The notes: generated by a model not told the origin, from the letters alone. A stretch of 64,000 bases of DNA from an uncultured Chlorobiaceae bacterium (GCA_903940125.1 CAJAJL010000124.1:1-64000); one strand, 5' to 3'; positions 52,268 through 60,696 are shown, counted from the stretch's first letter. Numbers and translations: made by a program.

Positions 52268-54079
52268 TCACGCTGCGCGCTCGGGGTGGTCGCTGCAGTA
52301 TCGGTCGATAAGGCGGAGAAACTGACGGCCGTAGCGTGCAAGTTTGGCCTCTCCAACCCCCAAAACCGACAGCATGGTTTCCGCACTCCGGGGAAAAATT
52401 GATGCCATGTCGTGCAGTGAACGATCCGAAAAAACCACATACGGCGGAATCCCCTGCTCCTGTGCAATCTGCTTGCGCAGTATCCTGAGCAGTTCAAACA
52501 GCTCCTGATCATAGGGCAGGGCCGAAGCATTATTCACAACATTATCCACAACCCGCACCATGGTAACGCACGCTTCATGTTTCAGAATCTGCAAACCCTT
52601 CGGCAGCAGATAGAGTGTCGGGTAAAGCCCTTCCGACTTATCAATAACTTTTTGAGCCAGCAATTCATCAACAAGCTGTCTCCAGTACCTTTTACTGCGT
52701 CCTTTGCCGACTCCATACGTTTTCAGCCGGTCATGTCCGAAATCACGGATTTTCCGGTTATTGCTTCCAAGCACAATATCGACAATATGCATCGCTCCGA
52801 ACCGCTCTTCAGTGCGTACAATGGCCGAAAGCAGCATCTGAGCGTCACGGGTGCAGTCCACGACCTCCCTTGTCCCGAGGCAGATGTCGCAGGAACTGCA
52901 GTTCTCAAGGGGGTAGTGTTCTCCAAAATAATCAAGCAGGCTCCTGCGCCGGCAGACAGAGGTCGAAGCAAACGAAATGACCTTCGAAAGAGCTGCAAGC
53001 GCCCTCTTCCGTTCAGTTTCGTCATCCATCGCATCTATAAAATAACGCAGCTTGCTGATATCGCCCTGTGCAAAAAGAAGCGTGCACTGCGCAGCCTCAC
53101 CGTCGCGACCAGCCCTGCCAGTCTCCTGATAGTAATTCTCTATGCTTTTAGGAAGGTCGGCATGAATCACATAGCGGACATTGGACTTGTCAATGCCCAT
53201 GCCGAACGCAATGGTCGCCACAATCACCTCGACCTCATCGCGAATGAACGCTTCCTGATGTCGTTTACGGGTGTCATCACTCAGGCCTGCATGGTAAGGG
53301 AGGGCACGAAATCCTTTTGCCTGAAGCATGGCCGCCGTCTCGTCAACACTTTTTCGGCTGGCACGATAAATAATGCCGGCCTTCCCCGTATTTTTTTTTA
53401 TCAGCGAAACAAGCTGTGCATCAGCATGTTCTTTGAACCGGACATCGTAAAAAAGGTTTGGCCGGTCAAACGAGGCCCTGACGACAAGGGGGGTGCGCAG
53501 TGCAAGTTTATCCAGAATATCCTGCTGCACATGGTGCGTTGCCGTTGCAGTAAACGCAGCGACAGGCTGGTCGGGAAAGAGTGTCACAAGATCGGAGAGC
53601 GACAGATAGTCCGGCCGGAAATCGTGCCCCCACTCCGATATGCAGTGAGCTTCATCAATCACCGCCATGCTGATCTTCACCCTGCCGAGCATCTGTCTGA
53701 AGTGGTCAAGCACAAACCGTTCAGGCGCGACATAAATCAGGTCGAGGGAGTTTGAAAGCAGCTCCTGCATCACTCTGTCACGCTCATCAGGCAGAAGAGA
53801 GCTGTTTAGAAATGCCGCACGAATTCCGTTAACCCGTGCCCCGTCAACCTGGTCTTTCATCAGTGAAATAAGCGGGCTTATCACCATACAGGTACCCGGC
53901 AGCAATACAGCAGGAAGCTGGTAGCAGAGCGATTTTCCGCCGCCGGTCGGCATAACGGCAAAAACATCCCTCTTCTCTAAGATTGCCCGTACTATCTGTT
54001 CCTGGTTAGGCCGAAACTCGCGAAACCCGAACACCTTGCGAAGCACAGCAGATACATCCTCATCACTCGGGGTCATCAT
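52268..54079 (-). CDS. recQ: ATP-dependent DNA helicase RecQ
   Basis: 603 residues from the ATG at 54079, which overlaps the ftsA stop by 4 bases. Motif I MPTGGGKSLCYQLPAV, DEAH box VIDEAHCISEWGHDFRPDY, motif VI ETGRAGRDGE, the zinc-binding cysteines of the RQC region (CRRRSLLDYFGE, CSSCDICLG) and a C-terminal HRDC domain (ELLRILRKQIAQEQGIPPYV) are complete. Acts in RecF-type recombination and fork repair. Confidence 0.95.
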   Translation of the reverse strand: MMTPSDEDVSAVLRKVFGFREFRPNQEQIVRAILEKRDVFAVMPTGGGKSLCYQLPAVLLPGTCMVISPLISLMKDQVDGARVNGIRAAFLNSSLLPDERDRVMQELLSNSLDLIYVAPERFVLDHFRQMLGRVKISMAVIDEAHCISEWGHDFRPDYLSLSDLVTLFPDQPVAAFTATATHHVQQDILDKLALRTPLVVRASFDRPNLFYDVRFKEHADAQLVSLIKKNTGKAGIIYRASRKSVDETAAMLQAKGFRALPYHAGLSDDTRKRHQEAFIRDEVEVIVATIAFGMGIDKSNVRYVIHADLPKSIENYYQETGRAGRDGEAAQCTLLFAQGDISKLRYFIDAMDDETERKRALAALSKVISFASTSVCRRRSLLDYFGEHYPLENCSSCDICLGTREVVDCTRDAQMLLSAIVRTEERFGAMHIVDIVLGSNNRKIRDFGHDRLKTYGVGKGRSKRYWRQLVDELLAQKVIDKSEGLYPTLYLLPKGLQILKHEACVTMVRVVDNVVNNASALPYDQELFELLRILRKQIAQEQGIPPYVVFSDRSLHDMASIFPRSAETMLSVLGVGEAKLARYGRQFLRLIDRYCSDHPERAA

Positions 54080-55410
54080 AGCTTTTCCCACCACTCCTGA
54101 AGCCCGTCAACAACTTTTTTCCACGCAACACTCTTCTCCTGCCCCACAGAAACATCCTCACTTTTTTGAGGGGCGGCAGGCTTTGACGCGGAAATCCCTG
54201 GGACAGCAGCCGCTGTCGCAAAACTCTGATTCACGGACAGGTTGTTCCTATAGACATACGTCACAAGACCGAGCGCAGTAGCATCCATAGGGCTGTTAAC
54301 GGCACCCCGCCGGTTCACTCCTCCCGATACCCCTTCAGCATACCCTTTGCGGACGTCAAGAGCAAGCACTTGCTGGGCAAGCTCAACCGCTCCCTGCAAT
54401 AACGAGCCTCCGCCTGTAAGTATTGCACCCGCATTGATAGCCTCATAGTAACCCGACAGCATCAGTGCATCACGCACAAGCTCCAGAATCTCCATCATCC
54501 TCGCCTCAATAACCAGGTTCAGAAAGCTCCTCTGAACTGTTTTCCGCGGATATCCCTCACTCGCCTCAATCACAATTTCCTCCGCCTCACTGCTTATCCG
54601 GCCGTCAGCACACCCATGCTGTTTTTTCAGACGCTCGGCCACCTCTTCGTCGATCTGAAGTGCATGAGCAATATCAAGGGTGATATCATTGGCTCCGACG
54701 GTAATGACCTCGGAATAATGAATCGCCGCGCCAAGGTAGAGGGTAACCTCAGTGGTTCCTCCCCCGATATCAACCACCGCAACGCCGCCCCTCATCTCCC
54801 GTTCTTTGATGACCGCCATCCCGAGAGCAACCGGCTTGAACGTCAGGCCGATAATCTTCATGCCTGCCCTCTCGATGCACTGCCTGATGTTGCGGATCTT
54901 TGTTTTCAACCCCACAACAATATAGACGCTCCCCCGCATGGTCATCCCGGCCATCCCTATCGGATCAAGCAGCTTGTCCTGATCGTCGACTATAAACTCC
55001 TGTGGAATGACATGGATAATCTCATGATTGATATCCAGATTCTGGATATTGGCCCGTGCCTTCTCCAGAAACCGGTGCACATCGGACTCATTGACAATGC
55101 CCGACTGGTTGATGCTGATTTCCGAGCTGCTCTGTATGCAATGCACATGCGCGCCCGAAAGCGCGACATTGACCCCGTGAATCACAATCGACGACTCACG
55201 TTCAACCTCAGCGGCAGCGGCCTTTATAGCTGCCACGGTCTTATTGATGTTCACAACCGCAGCGCGCCTGATACCATCCGAATAACAAAACCCTTCAGCC
55301 AGCACATTCAGTTTGCCGAATTCATCCTTTTCTGCAACCGCAATGCACACCTTCGAGGTACCTATATCAAGACCAACAGCAATATTGGCTTCCCGCATTA
55401 ATTCCCGCAT
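54076..55410 (-). CDS. ftsA: Cell division protein FtsA
   Basis: 444 residues from the first ATG; a second ATG at 55398 has a better GGGA in front. Actin-fold motifs are VGLDIGTSKVCIAV (phosphate 1), VAVVDIGGGTTEVTLYLG (phosphate 2) and AILTGGGSLLQGAVELA (adenosine). The C-terminal amphipathic helix WKKVVDGLQEWWEKL provides membrane anchoring of Z-ring proteins. There is no ftsZ or ftsQ next to it, unlike the usual dcw order; instead recQ follows in an overlapping arrangement. Confidence 0.9.
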   Translation of the reverse strand: MRELMREANIAVGLDIGTSKVCIAVAEKDEFGKLNVLAEGFCYSDGIRRAAVVNINKTVAAIKAAAAEVERESSIVIHGVNVALSGAHVHCIQSSSEISINQSGIVNESDVHRFLEKARANIQNLDINHEIIHVIPQEFIVDDQDKLLDPIGMAGMTMRGSVYIVVGLKTKIRNIRQCIERAGMKIIGLTFKPVALGMAVIKEREMRGGVAVVDIGGGTTEVTLYLGAAIHYSEVITVGANDITLDIAHALQIDEEVAERLKKQHGCADGRISSEAEEIVIEASEGYPRKTVQRSFLNLVIEARMMEILELVRDALMLSGYYEAINAGAILTGGGSLLQGAVELAQQVLALDVRKGYAEGVSGGVNRRGAVNSPMDATALGLVTYVYRNNLSVNQSFATAAAVPGISASKPAAPQKSEDVSVGQEKSVAWKKVVDGLQEWWEKL

Positions 55411-55430
55411 AATTTAATAAAGATGTCCCC

Positions 55431-55907
55431 TCAAGGCTTGGCCGGAACTGCCTCAACCCTCTCCTTCACAACATTCGGCACCCCAACAGCCCCTGTGTAA
55501 AACACCACCAGACTTGCCGGTTCACTCCCCACATTATAACCATTATGCAACGTATCCATAACCTCAAGAATGACATCACCTTTTTTGAACACATAGGTTC
55601 CTTTGCCGGTTCTACTCCCTTTTATCTCCACATGCAGCTCACCCTCAAGCATATACGCATAAACCGGCACAGGATGTTCGTGCCACCCGGTTGAACCCCC
55701 CGGAGGAACACGCACAATAACAGCCGTCACCTCAGGCTGCCCCGTTTGAAGATACCGCAAAAGCTGACCATTACTCGCCTTTGTAGAAGTAACCAGCCTC
55801 TGCACCTCAACGCTCTTATACTCCTCCGCCCACCCGACACAACTGAAAATTGCCGACAAAAACACCAGAACCACACCCCGTACCCAAGGCATAACCCACT
55901 CACCCAT
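55431..55907 (-). CDS. Secreted cupin-domain protein
   Basis: 158 residues from the ATG at 55907 (or 153 from 55892, which begins directly at the signal peptide PWVRGVVLVFLSAIFSCVGWA). The cupin core has GGSTGWHEHPVPVYAYMLEG with a HxH metal pair, GTYVFKKGDVI, and LHNGYNVGSEPASLVVFY. Longer upstream reading frames come from an intergenic repeat-like stretch and are rejected. Small periplasmic cupins of this kind have no settled function. Confidence 0.75.
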   Translation of the reverse strand: MGEWVMPWVRGVVLVFLSAIFSCVGWAEEYKSVEVQRLVTSTKASNGQLLRYLQTGQPEVTAVIVRVPPGGSTGWHEHPVPVYAYMLEGELHVEIKGSRTGKGTYVFKKGDVILEVMDTLHNGYNVGSEPASLVVFYTGAVGVPNVVKERVEAVPAKP

Positions 55908-55940
55908 GTCATCCCGACAACGGAGGGATCTCTCTTTCCT
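55905..55940. repeat. Possible intergenic repeat of the GTCATCCCGAC...GGAGGGATCT type
   Basis: The stretch TGTCATCCCGACAACGGAGG followed by GATCTCT resembles intergenic repeats that are widespread in bacterial genomes. Only one copy is seen here, so this is recognition by appearance. It lies between the YdcF and cupin genes and creates spurious upstream starts for the latter. Confidence 0.35.
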
Positions 55941-55942
55941 CC

Positions 55943-56689
55943 TCACCTCACCAACCCCCGACACCAATAATAAACCCACCCTATCATCTCCCGCAAAGCC
56001 GTCTCCGACTCCGCAAGCGCCGCCCCGTTTGGCAGATAGCTTAAAACCGTCAATTGATCCATATCATCAGTTTGATAATCCACCCTGAAAGGAACAACCC
56101 TGAACCCTTCCTTTTCAAAAAGCAAAAGAGCCCTTGGCATATGACAGGCGCTGGTCACAAGAATAATGTTTTTTCTTCCACCCAATAATGTCCCCGCAGC
56201 CACCGCTTCCTCAGCAGTATTGCCCACCCTCTCAGTCAACCTGATCGACTTTTGCGGAACACCAAGCAAAACGGCCCTCTTTGCAAGCAGCTCTCCTTCA
56301 GGAACCCTGTAGGGATGCCACGGAGTCTGCCCGCGTGTAAACACAAGCACCGGCGCCTTCCCAGCTTTAAAAAGGTCGACGCCCCCCTCAAACCGGTCAA
56401 CGGCATCACCCCACTCTCCTAAGGGAGCCCCGTCGATCTGATGAAGCATCCCGCTCAGCACCACAATGGCATCGGCTTTTTCAAGCTCATGAACCGGCAT
56501 TCTTCTTGGCGCCCCCTCAACAAAGCGCATCAACGCATTGCTGATAACCGGCATACTGAACATCCACAGCACCAGAACCCCATACCAGAACAACAGCCTT
56601 TTACGCAAAACAACTCCAACCATCAGGCATAAAAGGCTGAATCCCAAAGGAAGCAGAAACAAAGGAAGAATTTTATTGACAAACAGCAT
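55943..56689 (-). CDS. YdcF/ElyC-like DUF218 membrane protein
   Basis: 248 residues. Two N-terminal membrane helices (LPLFLLPLGFSLLCLMVGVV, LLFWYGVLVLWMFSMPVISN) are followed by the DUF218 domain: KADAIVVLSGML, DRFEGGVDLFKAGKAPVLVF, KSIRLTERVGNTAEEAVAAG, NIILVTSACHMPRALLLFEK and FRVDYQTDD. This is the layout of ElyC, linked in E. coli to peptidoglycan and lipid carrier homeostasis. Ends shortly before the cupin gene. Confidence 0.85.
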   Translation of the reverse strand: MLFVNKILPLFLLPLGFSLLCLMVGVVLRKRLLFWYGVLVLWMFSMPVISNALMRFVEGAPRRMPVHELEKADAIVVLSGMLHQIDGAPLGEWGDAVDRFEGGVDLFKAGKAPVLVFTRGQTPWHPYRVPEGELLAKRAVLLGVPQKSIRLTERVGNTAEEAVAAGTLLGGRKNIILVTSACHMPRALLLFEKEGFRVVPFRVDYQTDDMDQLTVLSYLPNGAALAESETALREMIGWVYYWCRGLVR

Positions 56690-56736
56690 ATACCCAGGTT
56701 TTTCCTGTAAATATAGTCATACAGCAAAATACAAGC

Positions 56737-57013
56737 CATTGGTTTTGTCTTCCCTGCCCTATGTTCGGCCAATGCTTCAACTGCCATCGTTTCCAGCAAA
56801 GCCTGCGATTTGTCTGTTGCAAGAAGTGCGTCCCATTGCTCATTATCAGCTTCTATCTCAGAAGTACCTTCTTCCTTTATTATATCCTCACTGTAAAATC
56901 TGAGCCTCCAGAAAACGAGCAAAATCTATGAGTTGCTCCACCCTGTCGGATGACAAAACGCGTACAATCTTAATCAACGTTTGTTCATTTTCTTTGTTCA
57001 TGACCGTATTCAT
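56737..57013 (-). pseudogene. Frameshifted antitoxin gene
   Basis: From ATG 57013 a 41-residue frame (NKENEQTLIKIVRVLSSDRV, EQLIDFARFLEAQILQ) stops at 56888. The protein continues in another frame from about 56900: SEDIIKEEGTSEIEADNEQW, ALLATDKSQALLETMAVEAL and AEHRAGKTKPM. Together they make one antitoxin of a recognisable type, broken by an apparent one-base insertion near the TTTTACAGTGAGG at about 56888-56900. The C-terminal end beyond KPM is also abnormal. No toxin gene is adjacent. Sequencing error is the alternative explanation. Confidence 0.65.
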
Positions 57014-57083
57014 AATCTTTCCCCGATGCCTATATCTGATGTAAATACCAAACAAGAATACAAAACAATACTCAATAGCACAA

Positions 57084-57122
57084 GTAGGGGCGACACTTGT
57101 GGTCGCCCTCCATAGTCTTACC
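57084..57122. repeat. Palindromic mobile-type repeat, copy A
   Basis: GTAGGGGCGACACTTGTGGT continues as CGCCCTCCATAGTCT; inside it GGGCGAC (57088-57094) pairs with GTCGCCC (57102-57108). A shortened copy at 58161-58188 lacks the 13 bases ACACTTGTGGTCG and lies inside a gene. This resembles REP/MITE-like intergenic palindromes common in bacteria. Confidence 0.8.
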
Positions 57123-57136
57123 CCCTGTCGCCAATA

Positions 57137-57337
57137 TCACGCTAACTGAAATTGCATATTCGAAAGCTCTTCTTGAGTTGCCCTGGACGACACATTGAGA
57201 AACTCAACTCCAACGACACTATCCTTGTCATCAAAATCAAGAATTACTCCGGGCCTGACCTCTTCCGATTCAACTATTTTGGATTCATCAAACCTGAAAT
57301 AAAGTGTGTCGGTCTCTTTATCTATTGTAATTTTCAT
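57137..57337 (-). CDS. DUF2283 domain protein
   Basis: 66 residues; the ATG at 57337 is preceded by AGGAGG at a good distance. The sequence MKITIDKETDTLYFRFDESK with VRPGVILDFDDKDSVVGVEF is the DUF2283 signature. Members are small and often stand next to toxin-antitoxin genes, without a known function. The gene is between copy A of the repeat and the higB-like gene. A second DUF2283 domain is fused to the antitoxin at 57649-58239. Confidence 0.85.
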   Translation of the reverse strand: MKITIDKETDTLYFRFDESKIVESEEVRPGVILDFDDKDSVVGVEFLNVSSRATQEELSNMQFQLA

Positions 57338-57416
57338 ATTTTCCTCCTTAATCTACGGGTATAAAACTGCGAAATAATTTTTTTTGATTTGTTACCATAA
57401 ATGCTAACTTAAAAAT

Positions 57417-57656
57417 ATGACCTATGAACTTGAATATTTCAATCTTCGAACGAAAGAGGAAATTATATCATGGCCAAAATCCATAAAGATGGATTACGCG
57501 CGTTTAGTGGAATTACTGATTGAGTTTGGGCCGGATTTAAGGATGCCAAACTCCAGAGCACTGGGTGAAGGCCTTTTTGAACTCAGCCCCCCCTCTCCCC
57601 CTCAAAAAGATCTAAAGAGAGCATATAAACGAATGAACGAGGTGAATAATGGATGA
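57417..57656 (+). pseudogene. HigB-like toxin with an internal deletion
   Basis: The 79-residue frame starts like a full HigB/Gp49 toxin (ELEYFNLRTKEEIISWPKSI, LVELLIEFGPDLRMPNSRAL, GEGLFEL) and ends like one (QKDLKRAYKRMNEVNNG), but the central segment that normally carries the strands and basic residues of the RelE-like active site is missing. About 30 residues are replaced by SPPSPP. The frame is preserved, so a protein may still be made, but it is unlikely to cleave RNA. It overlaps the antitoxin gene by 8 bases. Confidence 0.7.
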
Positions 57657-58239
57657 CCTGACCTTTAAACCCATCAAGCATAACCACGAAGAATTTCTTC
57701 GTGAGGAAATGAAAGATGAAGAGTTTCGTAAGGGTTATGAGGCATTAGGGCCGAAGTACGCCCTTATCCGGCAACTGCTTTTAGCTCGTCAGAACTCGGG
57801 TTTGACTCAGGAAGCTATTGCTCATAAAATAGGTACTACGAAAAGTGCCATTTCACGGTTGGAGTCAGGAGGAAAACATGTTCCTTCCATTACCACCCTA
57901 AGAAAGTATGCTGATGCAGTTGGCTGCGAATTGGAAATTAAGCTGATTAAAAAAAACAGAACACCCTATGAGGCAAAACCAATTTCAGTTCAATTATCGA
58001 TAAACATGAAAATTAATTATTACCCGGATACCGACTCTTTATATATCGAATTCTCAGAAAAAGAGAGTTCCGACAGCATCGAAATATCTGAAGGCATTGT
58101 CCTCGACTACGACCAGGAAGGAACGCTTGTCGGAATGGATATTGATAATGCCAAGAAAAAAGTAGGGGCGCCCTCCGTAGTCTCAACCCGCAGTCCTTGC
58201 CTACTGCTTACCGGGGATGTCCCCTTTTTTAATGAGTGA
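57649..58239 (+). CDS. HigA-like antitoxin fused to a DUF2283 domain, 3' end disrupted by a repeat
   Basis: 196 residues with GAGGTG before the ATG. Residues about 40-98 are an XRE helix-turn-helix of the HigA type (LLARQNSGLTQEAIAHKIGT, TKSAISRLESGGKHVPSITT). From Met120 a DUF2283 domain begins (MKINYYPDTDSLYIEFSEKE, GIVLDYDQEGTLVGMDID). After residue 171 the reading frame enters repeat copy B and continues with unrelated residues to the stop, so the natural C-terminus has been lost. The join could be the result of a deletion between two genes. The HTH is intact and may still regulate. Confidence 0.75.
   Translation: MDDLTFKPIKHNHEEFLREEMKDEEFRKGYEALGPKYALIRQLLLARQNSGLTQEAIAHKIGTTKSAISRLESGGKHVPSITTLRKYADAVGCELEIKLIKKNRTPYEAKPISVQLSINMKINYYPDTDSLYIEFSEKESSDSIEISEGIVLDYDQEGTLVGMDIDNAKKKVGAPSVVSTRSPCLLLTGDVPFFNE
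58161..58188. repeat. Palindromic mobile-type repeat, copy B (shortened)
   Basis: AGTAGGGGCGCCCTCCGTAG continues as TCTCAACC. It equals copy A at 57083-57115 with the loop portion ACACTTGTGGTCG removed and one base changed. It lies inside the 3' part of the HigA-DUF2283 gene and supplies its final codons. Confidence 0.75.
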
Positions 58240-58789
58240 TGCCGTCGCCGGTGATGGCTTTTTGAATTGTTTGGATTATTATTTTTAAATCGTAGAGGAA
58301 GGATCGGTTTTCGAGGTAGTATGTGTCGAATTCTACTTTCACTGGGATCGGGAGTTCATCACGGCCATTAATTTGTGCCGGGCCTGTCAGGCCTGGGGTT
58401 AGGACATGTACTCCTTTTGTGGTGCGGAGGGTGATTAAATCAGCCTGGTTGAAAAGGGCGGGGCGTGGTCCGACAATACTCATATCCCCTTTCAGGATAC
58501 TCCATAGTTGGGGAAGTTCGTCAATGCTTGTTTTGCGAAGCAATTTGCCTACAGGAGTGAGAAAGCAGTCTGGATTGGACATGAGGTGTGTTGCTACGGC
58601 AGGAGTATTCGTCAACATGGTACGGAACTTGGGCATGTTGAAAATCTGGTTGTTTTTTCCAATCCTGTCAGACCAATAAAGTACAGGGCCTTTCGAAGTA
58701 ATTTTTACCAAAATGGCCACCATCAACATGGGCACACTGAACACTATGAGTGCAAGTAGCGACATCGTAATATCAAAAAGTCGCTTCAT
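58229..58789 (-). CDS. Initiating sugar-1-phosphate transferase (bacterial sugar transferase family)
   Basis: 186 residues from the ATG at 58789 (MKRLFDITMSLLALIVFSVP), the usual start of short PglC-like enzymes; a frame to 58858 would run back into the epimerase gene. One N-terminal hydrophobic helix anchors it. Conserved are GPVLYWSDRIGKNNQIF, MPKFRTM, LRKTSIDELPQLWSILKGDM, SIVGPRP and PGLTGPAQINGRDELP. It transfers a sugar phosphate to undecaprenyl phosphate to start a repeat unit. The 3' end overlaps the convergent HigA-DUF2283 gene by 11 bases. Confidence 0.92.
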   Translation of the reverse strand: MKRLFDITMSLLALIVFSVPMLMVAILVKITSKGPVLYWSDRIGKNNQIFNMPKFRTMLTNTPAVATHLMSNPDCFLTPVGKLLRKTSIDELPQLWSILKGDMSIVGPRPALFNQADLITLRTTKGVHVLTPGLTGPAQINGRDELPIPVKVEFDTYYLENRSFLYDLKIIIQTIQKAITGDGITH

Positions 58790-58800
58790 AAATATATATT

Positions 58801-59781
58801 CTATTTTTTTGAAAACATTGCCATCAAGCCCTCTTCTATAGAAAAAGGTGGAATCCAATTCAAATTATTTCTGATTAATGACGAATCAATCGTAAAGGAT
58901 GATATTAATTTTTCAATAGAATAAGTATCAACACCTAAAGAAACATGTATTGCTTTATTCAAATAATCGCCAATAATCCCCATTATTTTTAATAATACTA
59001 TTGGCAATGAAAATAACACAACTTTTCTCCCTATTACTGATCCAATTTTTGTTACAAGATCTTTTGTCGAAAGATCAAAACCATCACTTACAAGATATAT
59101 CTCTCTACTAGCTGACGGATGAAATACACATTTTGAAATAGCATCAACAAGATTTCCGACAAAAATAAAACTGCGTTTATTATCAATTCTAGCAAAAGGC
59201 AATGGCAATCGTCGCAAAATTAAGCACTGTAATCGCTCCATATTCCCAGGATTACCAGCCCCATAAACTAAGGATGGCCTTATAATACACCAATCAGTAT
59301 TGGTACTTTTAAGTATATCTTGAATTACTTTTTCAGCCTCATATTTACTGTGTCCATAATCTGAAACAGGATTACATAATGTTAATTCATTAATCGTTTC
59401 ATTATTTTTGTGATCATATACCGAAAGAGAACTAATAAAAACGAATCTTCGTATTGTATAATGTTTGCTTATTTGTTTGACAAGATTTTCTGTGCCTTTA
59501 GTATTAATTTTCAGGAATTCATTTAATATACCATTTCCTTTAGTCCCAATCTGATGTGCAAGACCTGCTAAATGAATAACATAATGAACACCCTCTAATG
59601 CTTGATCCCAAGAAGTATCAGGCCCTATCTCTCCTATATTAACCCATAAAATATCAGAAGGATAATCTGATGGAGGAGCATTTCCTCTGAATGTACCACG
59701 AATCTTATATCCAATTTGATTAAGATATAAGCACATTTGTCGTCCGATAAAACCAGTTGCTCCAGTAACAAGTATCATCAT
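58801..59781 (-). CDS. NAD-dependent epimerase/dehydratase (nucleotide-sugar)
   Basis: 326 residues of the extended SDR type: MILVTGATGFIGRQMCLYL, VIHLAGLAHQIG, FVFISSLSVYDHKN, and the catalytic YGHSKYEAEK. GAGNPGNMERLQCLILRRLP and NLVDAISKCVFHP are typical of the UDP-hexosamine branch. Position directly before an initiating sugar transferase is typical of enzymes that make the first sugar, for example UDP-QuiNAc-type 4-reductases; substrate not determined. ATG at 59781. Confidence 0.87.
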   Translation of the reverse strand: MMILVTGATGFIGRQMCLYLNQIGYKIRGTFRGNAPPSDYPSDILWVNIGEIGPDTSWDQALEGVHYVIHLAGLAHQIGTKGNGILNEFLKINTKGTENLVKQISKHYTIRRFVFISSLSVYDHKNNETINELTLCNPVSDYGHSKYEAEKVIQDILKSTNTDWCIIRPSLVYGAGNPGNMERLQCLILRRLPLPFARIDNKRSFIFVGNLVDAISKCVFHPSASREIYLVSDGFDLSTKDLVTKIGSVIGRKVVLFSLPIVLLKIMGIIGDYLNKAIHVSLGVDTYSIEKLISSFTIDSSLIRNNLNWIPPFSIEEGLMAMFSKK

Positions 59782-59798
59782 TTTACCTTACAGTACGG

Positions 59799-60671
59799 TT
59801 ATTTCAATTTCTCTCTAAGATCAGAAAAAGTAGTAAAATAAAAACCTTCACGTTTTAAGAGACTTATAACTTTACGTAATTTAATTTGAGTTGTTGAACG
59901 TCCAAGCCCAAAACGCATGCGTGTTGAAAAAGAAACTGTATTATCTAAATAGGGAACTGCACGTTGCGAAAGTTCAAAAGGATGGATAAAAAGGACATAA
60001 AATGAAGCGCTTTTAATATAACGGTTAATCAGATTACTTGTTAACCACCAAGGAAAGATACGAAGGTACCCCCCTCCTGAAATAGGAATATTTGTATTAG
60101 CTATTTTTACAGTACTTACCTCAAACTCAAAAAAATTACCAAGTCTATAAATATTCGGAACTACTGTATCGAATCCACTGATATCAATATCACCATATAA
60201 CGGATGATCACTAAATGCATTTTTACTGGAATCATATAAAAAATTAGCTTTTCTGATTATATCAAGACGTTCACGATCGAGACTAAATGATGAAGCTCGA
60301 TATCCGGTTACTGGTATTCCTATTAAATCTTCTAATTTGTTCTTAGCAGCAACAGTTCGAATATAAAATTCTTTACTTGGAATAAGAAGTGGGCGTGTAT
60401 GGTCATCTCCATGGCATGCTAAATCAAATCCAAAAGATGACAATTCGAGCATCTTTTGTTGCAGAGTTTTTGCAAGATCTGATAAAATAAAAAATGAAGA
60501 TGGTATTTGAAAATCATGAAGCAATTCTACATATCGATCAAGTCCGTCCAGCAGCGAATAAGAACGATCAAAATTTTTATTTATAAAATAATCTAAGTGA
60601 TACCAGTCCTCAACATCCATTGATAAGATAGCATATTTTTTATAGACAGATTCAGTTGATAATTGAGTCAT
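59799..60671 (-). CDS. Polysaccharide deacetylase of the XrtA-associated type
   Basis: 290 residues. SMDVEDWYH is the conserved metal/aspartate motif of the group, CHGDDHTRP carries the next histidines, and GYRASSFSLDRERL with FLYDSSKNAFSDHP the arginine and following segments. The C-terminal part PISGGGYLRIFPWWLTSNLI with FYVLFIHPFELSQ resembles DUF3473. Relatives are found in exosortase/EPS loci. It would remove acetyl groups from an amino sugar in the polymer. No signal peptide. Confidence 0.85.
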   Translation of the reverse strand: MTQLSTESVYKKYAILSMDVEDWYHLDYFINKNFDRSYSLLDGLDRYVELLHDFQIPSSFFILSDLAKTLQQKMLELSSFGFDLACHGDDHTRPLLIPSKEFYIRTVAAKNKLEDLIGIPVTGYRASSFSLDRERLDIIRKANFLYDSSKNAFSDHPLYGDIDISGFDTVVPNIYRLGNFFEFEVSTVKIANTNIPISGGGYLRIFPWWLTSNLINRYIKSASFYVLFIHPFELSQRAVPYLDNTVSFSTRMRFGLGRSTTQIKLRKVISLLKREGFYFTTFSDLREKLK

Positions 60672-60696
60672 GGAATGTTGTTAAGTTATGGACATA

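Noticed and set aside
52577-53755. A 392-codon plus-strand frame opposite recQ
   Set aside because: recQ carries all helicase motifs on the minus strand; the antisense frame shows no domain or ribosome binding site.
54616-55401. A 261-codon plus-strand frame opposite ftsA
   Set aside because: Shadow of the conserved ftsA gene.
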